Shown: positions 34,013-45,008, counted from the first letter of the stretch. The stretch: 45,243 nt of DNA from Flavobacteriaceae bacterium (GCA_026988355.1 JALSLK010000063.1:1-45243); one strand, 5' to 3'. The notes: generated from the letters alone by a model not told the origin. Program-made: numbers and translations.

Positions 34013-35231
34013 GTTTTTTTTTTATAATATTGGTAAATGGTTTTCTGCCTGCCGTTTTTAAGGTTGCATTATTTAAAATTAATACTGCATTTTTTTCTAA
34101 GATAATACTAGCATTAGGAGGAAATATTACAGTACCATTTAAAATTAGTACAGTATTTTGTTTTACAATAATACTTTGATAAAAACGAAGGGTTTTAAAA
34201 TCCCAATTTTCATTTTTTGAAATAATTCTAGGAGTATCAAAATTAGAATCTTCCGTAACAAATTGGATGAGGTTACTAGTCATTAATGCTTTGTGCATTT
34301 TGCCAACTTCACTAGGTTGAATGTAGTTTCTTGGCGATTTTCCACTCTGACTCATCATGGCTTTAAAGCATTTATTTCTTTGGTGGTATTCGTTTCCATG
34401 TCCCAAACCAAACGAATGCCCCAGTTCGTGCGATAAACCCATATAATGACTAATAAAATAGCCTTTTACGAATTTTTCCCACGAGACTTTTCTTTTTTTA
34501 GCATAAATATTTTCCATCCACAGTCTTTTTAAATATTTATTTGGATAATTTATTTGAGAACTTCTATTAAAATCGGTATACGATGGAAATTGAGATAATG
34601 AATTTTTCATTGTGTTGAGATATCCAGTTTCCGAATTATTTTGTAGCAGATCGTCTAATGCTTTCGCGTTTATTGTATTGTAGATGTTTATTCCTTTTTT
34701 AGTAATAGTATCGTGTATATTATCGTCTAAATATTTTAAGTACCATCTGTTAGAAGGAGATAATAAACCCACATTTTTTTTCTTTTCGGAATACCCTTTA
34801 GCATTGAGATAATTTCTAGCAAAACTATCTTTTACATACATTTTTTTGAATTGAAGTTGGATTTTAGTATCCGAAATAAAATCATTTCCTTTATAGCAAA
34901 TAGGATCTTTGGGGTTTTTTAAATTAGCATATAATTCATTCGATTTTTTAAAAATTTGCTTAAAAATTTCATTATTTTCTTCGCTATTACCATTAAAATT
35001 CCCTTTACCGTTTTCATCTAATAAAAAAATAAAATTTACTCTTACATATAATGGATTGTATATTGCTTTAGGAATAAATTCTCTATTATTAGTACGATTA
35101 TTTATTATTGTAGCATTTATTTCGCTAATGCTATTATATTGAGGAAGTACTTTTTTTGAACAAGAACTCCACAAAAAAAGAAGCAGTATAGCCATGATTT
35201 TAAAAATCAAATATTTTATAGGTGTATGCAT
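33990..35231 (-). CDS. Metzincin-like zinc metalloprotease lipoprotein
   Basis: 413 residues. A lipobox (LLLFLWSSC, Cys at about 24) predicts an outer-membrane lipoprotein. The zinc site HELGHSFGLGHGNEYH near 268-283 matches HExxHxxGxxH of metzincins, and a Met-turn candidate follows in FKAMMSQSGKSP. The C-terminal 90 residues contain strand repeats rich in Val, Leu and Asn (VKQNTVLILNGTVIFPPNAS, ILEKNAVLILNNATLKTAG), like short beta-helix rungs. Substrate unknown. It overlaps the HAD gene and follows dut by 14 bases, although its surface location does not match the nucleotide-metabolism neighbours. Confidence 0.82.
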   Translation of the reverse strand: MHTPIKYLIFKIMAILLLFLWSSCSKKVLPQYNSISEINATIINNRTNNREFIPKAIYNPLYVRVNFIFLLDENGKGNFNGNSEENNEIFKQIFKKSNELYANLKNPKDPICYKGNDFISDTKIQLQFKKMYVKDSFARNYLNAKGYSEKKKNVGLLSPSNRWYLKYLDDNIHDTITKKGINIYNTINAKALDDLLQNNSETGYLNTMKNSLSQFPSYTDFNRSSQINYPNKYLKRLWMENIYAKKRKVSWEKFVKGYFISHYMGLSHELGHSFGLGHGNEYHQRNKCFKAMMSQSGKSPRNYIQPSEVGKMHKALMTSNLIQFVTEDSNFDTPRIISKNENWDFKTLRFYQSIIVKQNTVLILNGTVIFPPNASIILEKNAVLILNNATLKTAGRKPFTNIIKKKHARIIRY

Positions 35232-35245
35232 GTTTTCTAATTAAA

Positions 35246-35677
35246 TTATACTCCAGTACTACCAAAACCACCTTTTCCACGTTTGGTTTTATCCAAAGAT
35301 TTTACTTCGATCCAATTTGCTTGTTTGTATTTGGCAATAACCATTTGAGCAATACGATCGCCATCTTTAATAGTAAAATTAGTATTAGATAAATTTACTA
35401 AAATTACACCAATTTCGCCTCTGTAATCTGCATCAATAGTTCCGGGAGCGTTTAAAACGGAAATGCCATTTTTAATAGCGAGTCCACTTCTCGGTCTAAC
35501 TTGTGCTTCATAACCTTGTGGTAAAGCCATGTATAAGCCAGTTTTTATAATTGTTCTTTCTAAAGGTTTTAAAACAACATCTTCCTCTAAATTTGCTTTT
35601 AAATCCATACCAGCAGACGATTTAGTTTCGTAATGAGGTAAAGCGTGTTTGGATTTATTTATAATGTTAATTTTCAT
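35246..35677 (-). CDS. dut: dUTP diphosphatase
   Basis: 143-residue trimeric dUTPase, hydrolysing dUTP to dUMP and diphosphate, limiting uracil in DNA and feeding dTMP synthesis. All five conserved motifs are present: [37 protein letters not shown] and the C-terminal arm [10 protein letters not shown]. Length is standard. The start overlaps the flippase gene by 11 bases, so translation is probably coupled. Confidence 0.97.
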   Translation of the reverse strand: MKINIINKSKHALPHYETKSSAGMDLKANLEEDVVLKPLERTIIKTGLYMALPQGYEAQVRPRSGLAIKNGISVLNAPGTIDADYRGEIGVILVNLSNTNFTIKDGDRIAQMVIAKYKQANWIEVKSLDKTKRGKGGFGSTGV

Positions 35678-37124
35678 GTTTCTCTGTTAATATTTGTTTG
35701 ATTGTATTTTTTTCTAAACTATAAATAACGCCAATAAAGGTTATAAATAATAATGTAGACACATAATAATTTTCTCTAAACTTATAAAAAGATAGTACAG
35801 AAAATAAGATTGAAATACCAAGATATAAAAGCACTTTTTTAAAATCGTATGGCACAGGATAATGTTTTTTTCCAAATAGGTAAGATATAAAAGTCATTAA
35901 TGTATATACAAATAATGTTGCCCAAGCCGAAGCCAAGTAGCCATATATAGGAATAAAGATAAGATTTAAAACAATAGTAATGATTGCGCCAAATACAGAA
36001 ATATACATGCCATATTTGGTTTTATCGGTTAGTTTGTACCAAATAGATAAGTTGTGATAAATTCCTAACATTAGATTCGCTAAAAGAATAATAGGAACAA
36101 TATTTAAAGCTTGTAAATATTCCTCTCTACTAATCACAATTTTGGCAAAAAGAGAAATGTATGCAACAATTACAAACATAAATACGGCGCCAAAAATGGT
36201 AAAATAAGTTAAAATAGTAGCGTAGGTTTTTTTAGCATTTTTTTTATCTGCATGATTAAAGAAAAAAGGTTCGGCACCCATCCTAAAAGCAGTAATAAAC
36301 AAAGTCATAAAAACACCTAATTTATAACAAGCAGCATAAACACCCATTTCCGAATCACCAATATAATTTTTCAATAATATTTTGTCTAAATTTTCATTCG
36401 TTACATAAGCCAAGCCACCAACCATTATAGGCAAACCATAGTGTAATAAATTTTTAAAAATTTGTTTATCAAATGCTAATTTAAATTTAAATAAGATAGG
36501 TAGCATCATAATAAATGTCATTAAACTAGCAATAAAACCAGCAAAAAATACGTAAATTACTTGTGGAGCATTACCGAAATTTTTGATTAGAGTAGAAGGT
36601 AAGTTAATACGATATTTAGGAACTATCCATAAAAAGAAAACCACAAAAAAAGCAAGTATAATTACATTACCAATTTTATAAAAAGAAAAGCGAATAGGTC
36701 TATTAGATACTCTTAAATAGGCAAACGGAATGACAACCAAAGTATCAAAAAAGATAGTTGCAATTAATAACTCTAAAAATAAAGAGTTGCTAAAGCCAAA
36801 AAAAACACTCAAATTTTCCGAGAAATATAAGCCAAGAATTAAAAATAGAAGCGTGGTAACAAGGAGACTAATAAATGTTGTAGAAATAATTTTTCCTTTC
36901 TCTTTTTCTTTTGTAAAAAATCGAAAGAAAGCAGTTTCCATTCCGTAAGTTAGAATAACATTAAGGTAAGCAGCATAAACATAATAAATAACATCAACAG
37001 CAAAAGTTTCCGATGCAAATACATTGGTTTTTAGTTTTACTAATAAAATGGTAATAACTCTAGGAAGCACCGAAGCAATTCCGTAAATAATAGTGTCTTT
37101 AAAAAAACGTTTAAGTGTGCTCAA
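35667..37124 (-). CDS. Polysaccharide/lipid flippase (Wzx/MurJ-like, MOP superfamily)
   Basis: 485-residue membrane protein with about 14 hydrophobic segments and the MOP-superfamily pattern ([20 protein letters not shown] at the N-terminus, [20 protein letters not shown] and [20 protein letters not shown] later). Such proteins flip lipid-linked sugars across the inner membrane for O-antigen or capsule synthesis. The start is TTG at 37124, giving MSTLKRFF; a -7 element TACTTTTG lies about 18 bases upstream and no ATG fits. The gene before dut is typically such a flippase in Flavobacteriaceae. Confidence 0.88.
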   Translation of the reverse strand: MSTLKRFFKDTIIYGIASVLPRVITILLVKLKTNVFASETFAVDVIYYVYAAYLNVILTYGMETAFFRFFTKEKEKGKIISTTFISLLVTTLLFLILGLYFSENLSVFFGFSNSLFLELLIATIFFDTLVVIPFAYLRVSNRPIRFSFYKIGNVIILAFFVVFFLWIVPKYRINLPSTLIKNFGNAPQVIYVFFAGFIASLMTFIMMLPILFKFKLAFDKQIFKNLLHYGLPIMVGGLAYVTNENLDKILLKNYIGDSEMGVYAACYKLGVFMTLFITAFRMGAEPFFFNHADKKNAKKTYATILTYFTIFGAVFMFVIVAYISLFAKIVISREEYLQALNIVPIILLANLMLGIYHNLSIWYKLTDKTKYGMYISVFGAIITIVLNLIFIPIYGYLASAWATLFVYTLMTFISYLFGKKHYPVPYDFKKVLLYLGISILFSVLSFYKFRENYYVSTLLFITFIGVIYSLEKNTIKQILTEKHEN

Positions 37125-37141
37125 ATCAAAATAATTTAGAA

Positions 37142-37149
37142 CAAAAGTA
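37142..37149 (-). promoter_or_regulatory. -7 element of the flippase-dut operon
   Basis: Minus strand TACTTTTG, matching TAnnTTTG, about 18 bases from the TTG start. It supports a short leader and the chosen start. Confidence 0.45.
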
Positions 37150-37205
37150 ATGAATTTAAAAAATGGAGATTGTTTTTTAATATTTAAAATTCAATGTTTA
37201 TCAAC

Positions 37206-37240
37206 AAAAAAAACTCCAAAAGAAATAAATTCCATTGGAG
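37206..37240 (-). terminator. Terminator after DEAD-box helicase
   Basis: Minus strand CTCCAA (37240-37235) ... TTGGAG (37219-37214) followed by eight T. The stem is short with a long loop, but the U-run is strong. It is 18 bases past the stop codon. Confidence 0.7.
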
Positions 37241-37257
37241 CTTTGTAGTTAATAGTT

Positions 37258-39069
37258 TTAATCTTCACTACGTCTTCTTCTGCGTCTAGTACTTTTTTCA
37301 GTTCTACGTTTAAAATCACCATCACGACCACCGCGATTTCTATCACTAGCACCGCGATTTCTGTCCGAACGATTACGATCTCTACTGCTATTTCTGTTTC
37401 TATCGCTACCACTAGAGCGTTTTCTGTCTCCGCGATTACGATCTCTACCACGACCACGATCTCTGTTTCTACTGCGAGTTTTAGGTTGCGTAGTAACTTC
37501 TACATTAATACTTCTACCATTAAATTCAGCATTTTCAAAACCTTTTAGAAGAGCTTCAGTATGTTCTTTCGGAATTTCAAAAAAGGAAAAACTTTTTAAG
37601 ATTTCAATTTGTCCAATATCTACTTTTACACCCAAATAATCATTGACTAAACCAATCATTCTAGCAGGATTTAAACCATCCATTTTACCAGTATTGATAA
37701 AGAAACGTTGCATGTTTTCATCCGTAACACGTTCTCTACCAGTATCAGCACCAATATCTTGAGTTTTTTGATAATAGTTCAATAAGTGTTCTAATTCATT
37801 ATAAATAAAGCGTTTAATCAACTCGTCTTTTGTTAATTTTTTAAGATCCTTAGCGATATCTTCAAAATTATCACTTAAATCATCTTCATTAACCTTAATC
37901 GCTTTTATTTTTTGAGCATATTGTAATAACTTAATACCAACAATTTCTTTACCAGAGGGCACTTCTTTTTGAACAAATTGTTTGCCAATTTTACGCTCAA
38001 TTTGTCTGATGCGATTTTTATCTTTATTGGTAACAATTACAATAGAAATACCTTCAGCACCAGCTCTACCAGTACGACCACTTCGATGCGTATACGATTC
38101 AAGTTGGTCTGGTAGTTTGTGATTAATTACATGCGTTAAATCTGTAACATCAATACCACGAGCAGCAACATCGGTAGCAACGAGAATTTGTATTTTTTTA
38201 GTTCTAAATTTTTTCATTACAATATCACGCTGTGCTTGTGAGAGTTCACCATGAAGAGAATCAGCACCATAACCATCCTGTATTAATTTATCAGCAATCT
38301 CTTGAGTTTCTCGACGAGTTCTACAAAAAATAATACCATAAATTCCAGTATTAACATCTACAATACGTTTTAGAGTAGGATATCTATTTCTTTCAGAAAC
38401 CAAATAAAATTGATGATCTACAGTATCAGCACCTTGGTTTTTTTCGCCAGCACTTATTTCTGCGGGTTTAAACATATAGTTTCGTGCAATAGCCTCAACT
38501 TCTCTTGGAAAAGTAGCCGAAAATAGTAAGGTTTGTTTTTTATCAGGAGTAGCGTCTAAAATATGATCAATATCTTCTTTAAAACCCATATTAAGCATTT
38601 CGTCAGCTTCATCTAAAGTAACCCATTTTACTTCACCTAATTTAAGACTTCTTCTATTAATCAAATCCACCGTTCTACCAGGAGTACCAACAACGATTTG
38701 CGCCCCTTTTTTAAGATCTTTAATTTGATTTGAAATATTTGCACCGCCATAAACAGCAGTAACATGTAAACCTTTGATATTTTTAGAAAATTCCTTAATA
38801 TTTTTTGCAATTTGTATCGCTAATTCTCTAGTCGGAGATAAAATAATAGCTTGTGTAGCTTTATTATCAGTATTAATTTTTTCTAATATAGGTAAAGAAA
38901 AAGCAGCAGTTTTACCAGTTCCAGTTTGCGCAAATGCTTTTAAATCTTTATCAGAACCTAAAATTTGTGGTATTGCAAGTTCTTGAATTTCTGTAGGTTT
39001 CTTGTATCCTAACTCTTCTAAAGCGTCTACAATATTCTTACTAAGACCTAAGTCTTTAAATGATGGCAT
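37258..39069 (-). CDS. DEAD-box RNA helicase with DbpA-type RNA-binding domain and RG-rich tail
   Basis: 603 residues. RecA domain 1 has AQTGTGKTAAF, PTRELAIQI, VGTPGR, LDEADEMLNMGF and LFSATFP; domain 2 has IIFCRTR, ATDVAARGIDV and YTHRSGRTGRAG. A DbpA/CsdA-type RNA-binding domain lies near 450-525 (FFINTGKMDGLNPARMIGL, SFSFFEIPKEHTEALLKGF). The last 70 residues are an arginine/asparagine/aspartate-rich disordered tail of RDRNRG-like repeats. Fits the DeaD/CsdA group used in ribosome assembly and mRNA handling, often cold-induced. The -7 element lies at the end of the preceding gene. Confidence 0.95.
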   Translation of the reverse strand: MPSFKDLGLSKNIVDALEELGYKKPTEIQELAIPQILGSDKDLKAFAQTGTGKTAAFSLPILEKINTDNKATQAIILSPTRELAIQIAKNIKEFSKNIKGLHVTAVYGGANISNQIKDLKKGAQIVVGTPGRTVDLINRRSLKLGEVKWVTLDEADEMLNMGFKEDIDHILDATPDKKQTLLFSATFPREVEAIARNYMFKPAEISAGEKNQGADTVDHQFYLVSERNRYPTLKRIVDVNTGIYGIIFCRTRRETQEIADKLIQDGYGADSLHGELSQAQRDIVMKKFRTKKIQILVATDVAARGIDVTDLTHVINHKLPDQLESYTHRSGRTGRAGAEGISIVIVTNKDKNRIRQIERKIGKQFVQKEVPSGKEIVGIKLLQYAQKIKAIKVNEDDLSDNFEDIAKDLKKLTKDELIKRFIYNELEHLLNYYQKTQDIGADTGRERVTDENMQRFFINTGKMDGLNPARMIGLVNDYLGVKVDIGQIEILKSFSFFEIPKEHTEALLKGFENAEFNGRSINVEVTTQPKTRSRNRDRGRGRDRNRGDRKRSSGSDRNRNSSRDRNRSDRNRGASDRNRGGRDGDFKRRTEKSTRRRRRRSED

Positions 39070-39153
39070 AATATGATTATTTTTTACAACAGTTAATTTA
39101 AGTGTAAAAAAATCGACAATTACAACCCTTAAACTAAATGTTTAATTAGCGTG

Positions 39154-39161
39154 CAAAAGTA
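39154..39161 (-). promoter_or_regulatory. -7 element of the DEAD-box helicase gene
   Basis: Minus strand TACTTTTG at the very end of the upstream thioredoxin-like gene. It gives a leader of about 78 bases before the helicase ATG. No -33 is evident. Confidence 0.45.
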
Positions 39162-39164
39162 CGT

Positions 39165-40583
39165 TTATTTATTTGTTATAGCAGTATTTTGCGCATTTTT
39201 TTCAAAGACGAGTAACTTCTGTTCAAAATTGTGATGCGACAAAAAGGTAAAATCACTTTGAATAATACTATTTCGATCCAGAATAATTGCCCTAGGAATA
39301 TCTTTTGGGAAGAATTTATTATCGATTTTATCAACCAATTGAAATTGATTATTGCGATTAAGATTAGTTGCTTTAATATACGATTTCCAATTGTAATTAT
39401 CTAGCTGAAAATCAATTCCGATAAAACGAATGTCGGGATGCCTTTTTGAAAGATAATTTACCCTTTTAGCCATATTTTGAATATGATTTAATTCCTTAGG
39501 CCAAAAATAGATAACCGTATTTTTAGTAATAATATGTTTAATATTGAGAGTTTTATCTCGTGTGTTTTTGAGTCGAAAAGAAAAAAGGTTAGAACCTTTC
39601 TTAAATGTATTAATTGCATTAATTAAGTTGATGACTTCTTTTTTAGTATCCTTGTCGGTACAATTTTCAAAAAATATACGCTGTGCAATTTTACCATTAC
39701 TTTTTGTACAAGAATTATCAATTAAGCTACTTATAAAGGTTTTTTGTAGCATGGTGTTTTTTAATTTTTCTTTGGTAATTATTTTTGAAATTTGTTTTAA
39801 AATGATTACCGATAAATCAGAAAGACTATCCATTTCTTGTTTGTAGAGCGAGGTGTTATAAATAGTATTCCATAAATAATTTTTATACGTATAATAGTTT
39901 GTAAATAAATTATGATTTAGATTAATATTTTTTCGATGCTTGTAAAAATCTTTACTAAGAGTAGGTAATTTTTTTAAATGATGAATATGTTTGTAATGAA
40001 TAGGATATTTTTCTTTGTTTGAAAAAACAGGAAAATAAATAGCAGTATAAATAAGATCGAAGTACTCCTTAGATTGTTTTATAGTACCATCCTTAAATTG
40101 ATTAAACTGAATTGTTTTAAGTTTGATTAAAGAATCTGTTTTTTTAATAAAAAGAGCCTCATTAAGGCTAAAATAGTCAAAGTATAACTTTTCTTGACTT
40201 TCATTTTCTAAAAATAGTTGAATTAAAAAATTATTGCGTTCGGCACCTTTTCCACTAAAAACCAAAGACTCGTCAAAATCCCAAGTATTTAATCTAATTA
40301 ATAAGCTGTCTTTAGGTTCTAAATAGATGTATTGAAACTCCTCGCCATTTTTAAAAGTATACAAACCAGCTTTTAAACTGTCTATTTTAATTAAAAATTT
40401 TTGATCTTGATTTAATTTTGTAGATGCAATCTCAATATCGTCTTTATATATGGTAACATCAATATCTTTTGGATTTTTTATATGTCCACCAAAATAAGTC
40501 ACATCATTTTTTACAGAAGATTTGCATCCAAAGATAAAAATCAAAAGAAATGAAATTAAAAAATATCTGAAATAGAATTGCAT
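39165..40583 (-). CDS. Thioredoxin-fold (TlpA-like) lipoprotein without CxxC
   Basis: 472 residues from ATG 40583 (MQFYFRYFLISFLLIFIFGC), chosen over 40601 because it starts a compact lipoprotein signal with lipobox FIFGC. An N-terminal beta domain (about 25-120, like DUF4369 domains of Bacteroidota TlpA proteins) and a helical middle are followed by a C-terminal thioredoxin-like fold near 355-465: TVIYFWPKELNHIQNM, IRFIGIDFQLDNYNWKSYI, PKDIPRAIILDRNSII with the cis-proline strand. The position where the WCxPC motif should be reads WPKEL, so it cannot act as an oxidoreductase; a binding or structural role is likely. Monocistronic. Confidence 0.8.
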   Translation of the reverse strand: MQFYFRYFLISFLLIFIFGCKSSVKNDVTYFGGHIKNPKDIDVTIYKDDIEIASTKLNQDQKFLIKIDSLKAGLYTFKNGEEFQYIYLEPKDSLLIRLNTWDFDESLVFSGKGAERNNFLIQLFLENESQEKLYFDYFSLNEALFIKKTDSLIKLKTIQFNQFKDGTIKQSKEYFDLIYTAIYFPVFSNKEKYPIHYKHIHHLKKLPTLSKDFYKHRKNINLNHNLFTNYYTYKNYLWNTIYNTSLYKQEMDSLSDLSVIILKQISKIITKEKLKNTMLQKTFISSLIDNSCTKSNGKIAQRIFFENCTDKDTKKEVINLINAINTFKKGSNLFSFRLKNTRDKTLNIKHIITKNTVIYFWPKELNHIQNMAKRVNYLSKRHPDIRFIGIDFQLDNYNWKSYIKATNLNRNNQFQLVDKIDNKFFPKDIPRAIILDRNSIIQSDFTFLSHHNFEQKLLVFEKNAQNTAITNK

Positions 40584-40647
40584 AAAAAAATATATAATCA
40601 AAACAAAATTATTAATATATATTATGTATTGTTGTTAAATGAAAGTT

Positions 40648-40912
40648 AAAACCTGAATTCGCCTAATAATTTGTTTGTAGTTTAGATTGGTTTTTTATAG
40701 ACGAAGATGAATTTTAGAAGGATTATTTAGATAATTCAAAGAAATTTAGCGAGATTAGGAGAAAAATAATCAAACCCGAAGGAAAAACAAATAAAAGACA
40801 ATCTATTTTGAATAAATTTTAAGAAATAACAGATTAAACCTTAAAAAATATTCTTCAAATCTCACCATTTCTTCATTTTTAGTAAATTGAATTTTAGGTC
40901 GTACTCAGGTTT
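40648..40912. repeat. Non-coding stretch with imperfect inverted ends
   Basis: In a 460-base gap without a gene, AAACCTGAATTCGCCTAA (from 40648) is matched in reverse at the other side by TTAGGTCGTACTCAGGTTT (to 40912), about 19 bp with a few mismatches. The 265 bp between hold only short frames broken by stops. It could be an old insertion element remnant or chance. Confidence 0.3.
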
Positions 40913-40953
40913 AAAAGAGTATAAGTTACTATAAAATAACAGAAAAAGTATAA

Positions 40954-42669
<1,716 letters not shown>

Positions 42670-42695
42670 ATATGTAATAATCCATTAAAGCATTT

Positions 42696-42731
42696 AAAAA
42701 TCTTGAAGTTTTACGAAATTTCAAGATTTTT
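42696..42731 (+). terminator. Terminator after the ABC-F gene
   Basis: AAAAATCTTGAA (42696-42707) / TTCAAGATTTTT (42720-42731) with a 12-base loop, then TTTATT. 27 bases after the stop. Confidence 0.82.
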
Positions 42732-42738
42732 TTATTAA

Positions 42739-43012
42739 TTATTTCTTTTTTGCAGCATACACCTTATCATTAATTGTAGAATGTAATCTTTTAGATTCTT
42801 TTTTAAAAAATGTTAAAGATTCATTTGTAGCAATTCGGGTTAAATGTATTAATATTTCTAAAAACATTAATAAAAGCATTTTGTAAGACACCATCAGCAT
42901 TAGCTTTAACAATTACCCATATATGCCAGAACAATCTTTATAAGTAGATATAAGTTCTTTAGAGCTGCTGTTTTTTTAATTCATGCTCAGTCAAATTTAT
43001 CTCTTTAAAAGA
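42739..43012 (-). pseudogene. Decayed gene with at least three frameshifts
   Basis: Reading the minus strand, good protein-like sequence switches frame several times: EINLTEHELKK, then SSSKELISTYKDCSGIYG, then KANADGVLQNAFINVFRNIN, then IATNESLTFFKKESKRLHS ending STINDKVYAAKKK and TAA at 42741-42739. Each switch avoids an in-frame stop, as in a frameshifted gene of about 90 residues or the 3' part of a longer one. No intact ORF remains. The family is unrecognised. Confidence 0.6.
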
Positions 43013-43072
43013 TTAGACAATTAATTTATAAAAAGGTTTAAAAATAATTAAAACAATACATAAAAAAAATGA

Positions 43073-43080
43073 TATATTTG
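43073..43080 (+). promoter_or_regulatory. -7 element of the TonB-like gene
   Basis: TATATTTG, followed by TTGC. It predicts a start near 43087 and a leader of about 110 bases, which contains a well-placed AAAGGGG and a six-codon mini-ORF (MNYYMR, 43122-43142). Confidence 0.5.
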
Positions 43081-43198
43081 TTGCATTAAATTTTGTTGTT
43101 GCTAAACAAAGGGGATTTTAAATGAATTATTATATGCGTTAATATAAAGGTTTGTTTTATAAAAATGTGTAAAAATATTAACAATACAATATTATTTT

Positions 43199-44731
43199 AT
43201 GGAAAATAATGAGGATAATAAAAAAGAAGTAAAATCTAAGATTGAACAAATTCGAATTGATTTAGAAAAAAAATTCGCAGCTTTAGAATTAGCAAAATTA
43301 AAAAAATCTGGTTTATATATCGAAAAAGAAAAATCAGATGATGAAGCGAAAATAACTTCAGAAAAAAAAATAGAAACAAAATCTATTGATAAAAAACCAA
43401 AAACTCAACCAGAGAAGAAGGCTGATTTTGAAAAGGAAGATAATGCAATAGCTAAAGAAAAAGAAGAACAACCTGCTTTCGAGATTTCAGATTTAATTGT
43501 TTCTAGCATAAGTGAATTAGAAAAGAAACAAGAAGAAAATAAAAAGACAGATAATTTAGGAGCTAATAAAGAAACACAACGAGAGAGAAAAAAAATAAAT
43601 AAAATTGTAGCACCAATACCGCCAATTAAAAAAAAACAAATAGAGAAAAAAGAAGTAGAACAAAAAAAAGAAACTACCGAAAAGAAAAAAGTTGTTATTG
43701 CGCCAAGTACAATAAGCAATAAAAATAAAACAGATGTAGCAAAAAGCGACGTACCAAAAGAAGCTATTCAAGAAGAAAAGAAAGAAGAAAAGTCCAAATT
43801 AAATTATATAATTTATGGAATTGCAGGAATATTATTTTTTGTAGTTGGATATTTAGTATTGGATTTTTATAATGATACAAAAGCTTTTGAAGAAGAAAAA
43901 ACAGAAAGACTTATATCAAAATACAAAAATAAAAGTTATTTAGATTCGATAGAATTGGCAGATGCCAATAGTCAATTGTTGGATTATCAAAACCAATATT
44001 TGATAGATTCCATAGCAAATACTTATGAAGTAGACTTAAGAGGAAGTAATTCAAGAGGAATTGTAAACTCCAACAGTAGAGGAAAAGATAAAAAAGAAAC
44101 AAGTTCGGTTAAAAATAAAAAAAATAACTCTGCAAAAGAAGAAGCAACTAAGAAAAAAAATAGAGTTTTAGAAGATGGTAGTTTAGCAAAAAATAAAGAT
44201 ATAAATAACACAGTAGTCAAAGAAATAAATGAAGCTATTAATGGCGTAGCGACAGAAGCAAATGATGCCGTAAATAGTGAGGACGCCATAAATGGAGGTA
44301 CAAGTGATATCGCTAAAAATACAGAAGAAGAAAAAAAAGTAAAAGAAAAAAGTACAACCGATAATAATAACACAGTAAAATCTAAGATTACGAATTCTCC
44401 AATATATCCAGGATGTGAGAAAAAGAAAAGCGAATTATCGAAAAAGAAATGTTTAACATCAAAAATGCTTAGACATGTACAAAAGAAGTTTAATAGTGAT
44501 TTAGCTCAAAATGTTGGATTAAAAAAAGGATTAAATAAAATTAAAGTTTCTTTTGTGATAGATAAAAATGGCTATGCAAATGTATTATATGTTAGAACTC
44601 AAAATAAAAAGGTAGAGAAAGAAGCTATTCGAGTAATACAATCCTTACCAAGAATGACTCCAGGGAGAGTAAATGGAAAAATAGCTCAGATGAAATATGT
44701 AGTTCCGATACAGTTTAAAGTTAAGAATTAA
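43199..44731 (+). CDS. TonB-like protein with central membrane segment and long cytosolic region
   Basis: 510 residues. The first 200 residues are highly charged Lys/Glu-rich, probably disordered or coiled coil, with a hydrophobic-polar patch FEISDLIVSSISELEKKQEE. One membrane span lies at about 201-223 (YIIYGIAGILFFVVGYLVL). A periplasmic Lys/Asn/Ser-rich linker follows, then a TonB C-terminal domain at about 400-510 (NSPIYPGCEKKK, LNKIKVSFVIDKNGYANVLY, EAIRVIQSLPRMTPGRVNGK, YVVPIQFKV), which contacts TonB-dependent receptors. Ordinary TonB proteins have their span at the very N-terminus; here a 200-residue cytosolic domain precedes it. The NSPIYPGC start of the domain is the usual Bacteroidota form. 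Possible energiser for receptors such as the BtuB-like one, unproven. Confidence 0.8.
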   Translation: MENNEDNKKEVKSKIEQIRIDLEKKFAALELAKLKKSGLYIEKEKSDDEAKITSEKKIETKSIDKKPKTQPEKKADFEKEDNAIAKEKEEQPAFEISDLIVSSISELEKKQEENKKTDNLGANKETQRERKKINKIVAPIPPIKKKQIEKKEVEQKKETTEKKKVVIAPSTISNKNKTDVAKSDVPKEAIQEEKKEEKSKLNYIIYGIAGILFFVVGYLVLDFYNDTKAFEEEKTERLISKYKNKSYLDSIELADANSQLLDYQNQYLIDSIANTYEVDLRGSNSRGIVNSNSRGKDKKETSSVKNKKNNSAKEEATKKKNRVLEDGSLAKNKDINNTVVKEINEAINGVATEANDAVNSEDAINGGTSDIAKNTEEEKKVKEKSTTDNNNTVKSKITNSPIYPGCEKKKSELSKKKCLTSKMLRHVQKKFNSDLAQNVGLKKGLNKIKVSFVIDKNGYANVLYVRTQNKKVEKEAIRVIQSLPRMTPGRVNGKIAQMKYVVPIQFKVKN

Positions 44732-44848
44732 GCAATAACAAAGTTCCGCGCAATCTCGAAGTTTCGGAAGTAAAGAAAAAAAAGAGTAAAGAATCGCTAA
44801 GAGATTTAAGTAATAAAGGATAATTTATGAAACTATCTACTAACTAAT

Positions 44849-45008
44849 ACCAACCTAAGTTTGCAAAATACGCTAAATAGATTTGAACTATTTTTATGTT
44901 TTACAATCTTGAAATTTCAAGCATAACATACACTATGGTTTAAATTTAAAGTGCAGTAAAACCGTGAAAAGATAAATAATTTATAGCGTATTTTGATGTT
45001 GAGTTGGT
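44849..45008 (-). mobile_element. MITE-like element, copy 3 (inverted orientation)
   Basis: 160 bp. Read in reverse it begins TACCAACTCAACATCAAAAT and ends in TTAGGTTGGTA, with the same core blocks as copies 1 and 2. It is flanked by TA on both sides (44848-44849 and 45008-45009), suggesting duplication of a TA target as for IS630/mariner-type elements. It is the main content of the 3' intergenic region. Confidence 0.88.

Noticed and set aside
37191-37457. 88-codon minus-strand frame overlapping the helicase tail
   Set aside because: It is the alternative frame of the arginine-rich repeats (VEIVIAETEN-like); low complexity, no start context.
44733-44823. Frame SNNKVPRNLEVSEVKKKKSK continuing past the TonB-like stop
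   Set aside because: About 30 codons with no start and low-complexity lysine runs; could be a remnant but cannot be supported.
44827-44847. Mini-ORF MKLSTN similar to the MKLNTK repeat units
   Set aside because: 16 of 21 bases agree with one repeat unit plus its overlap, but it is a single copy with no gene in phase; chance similarity in AT-rich DNA is likely.
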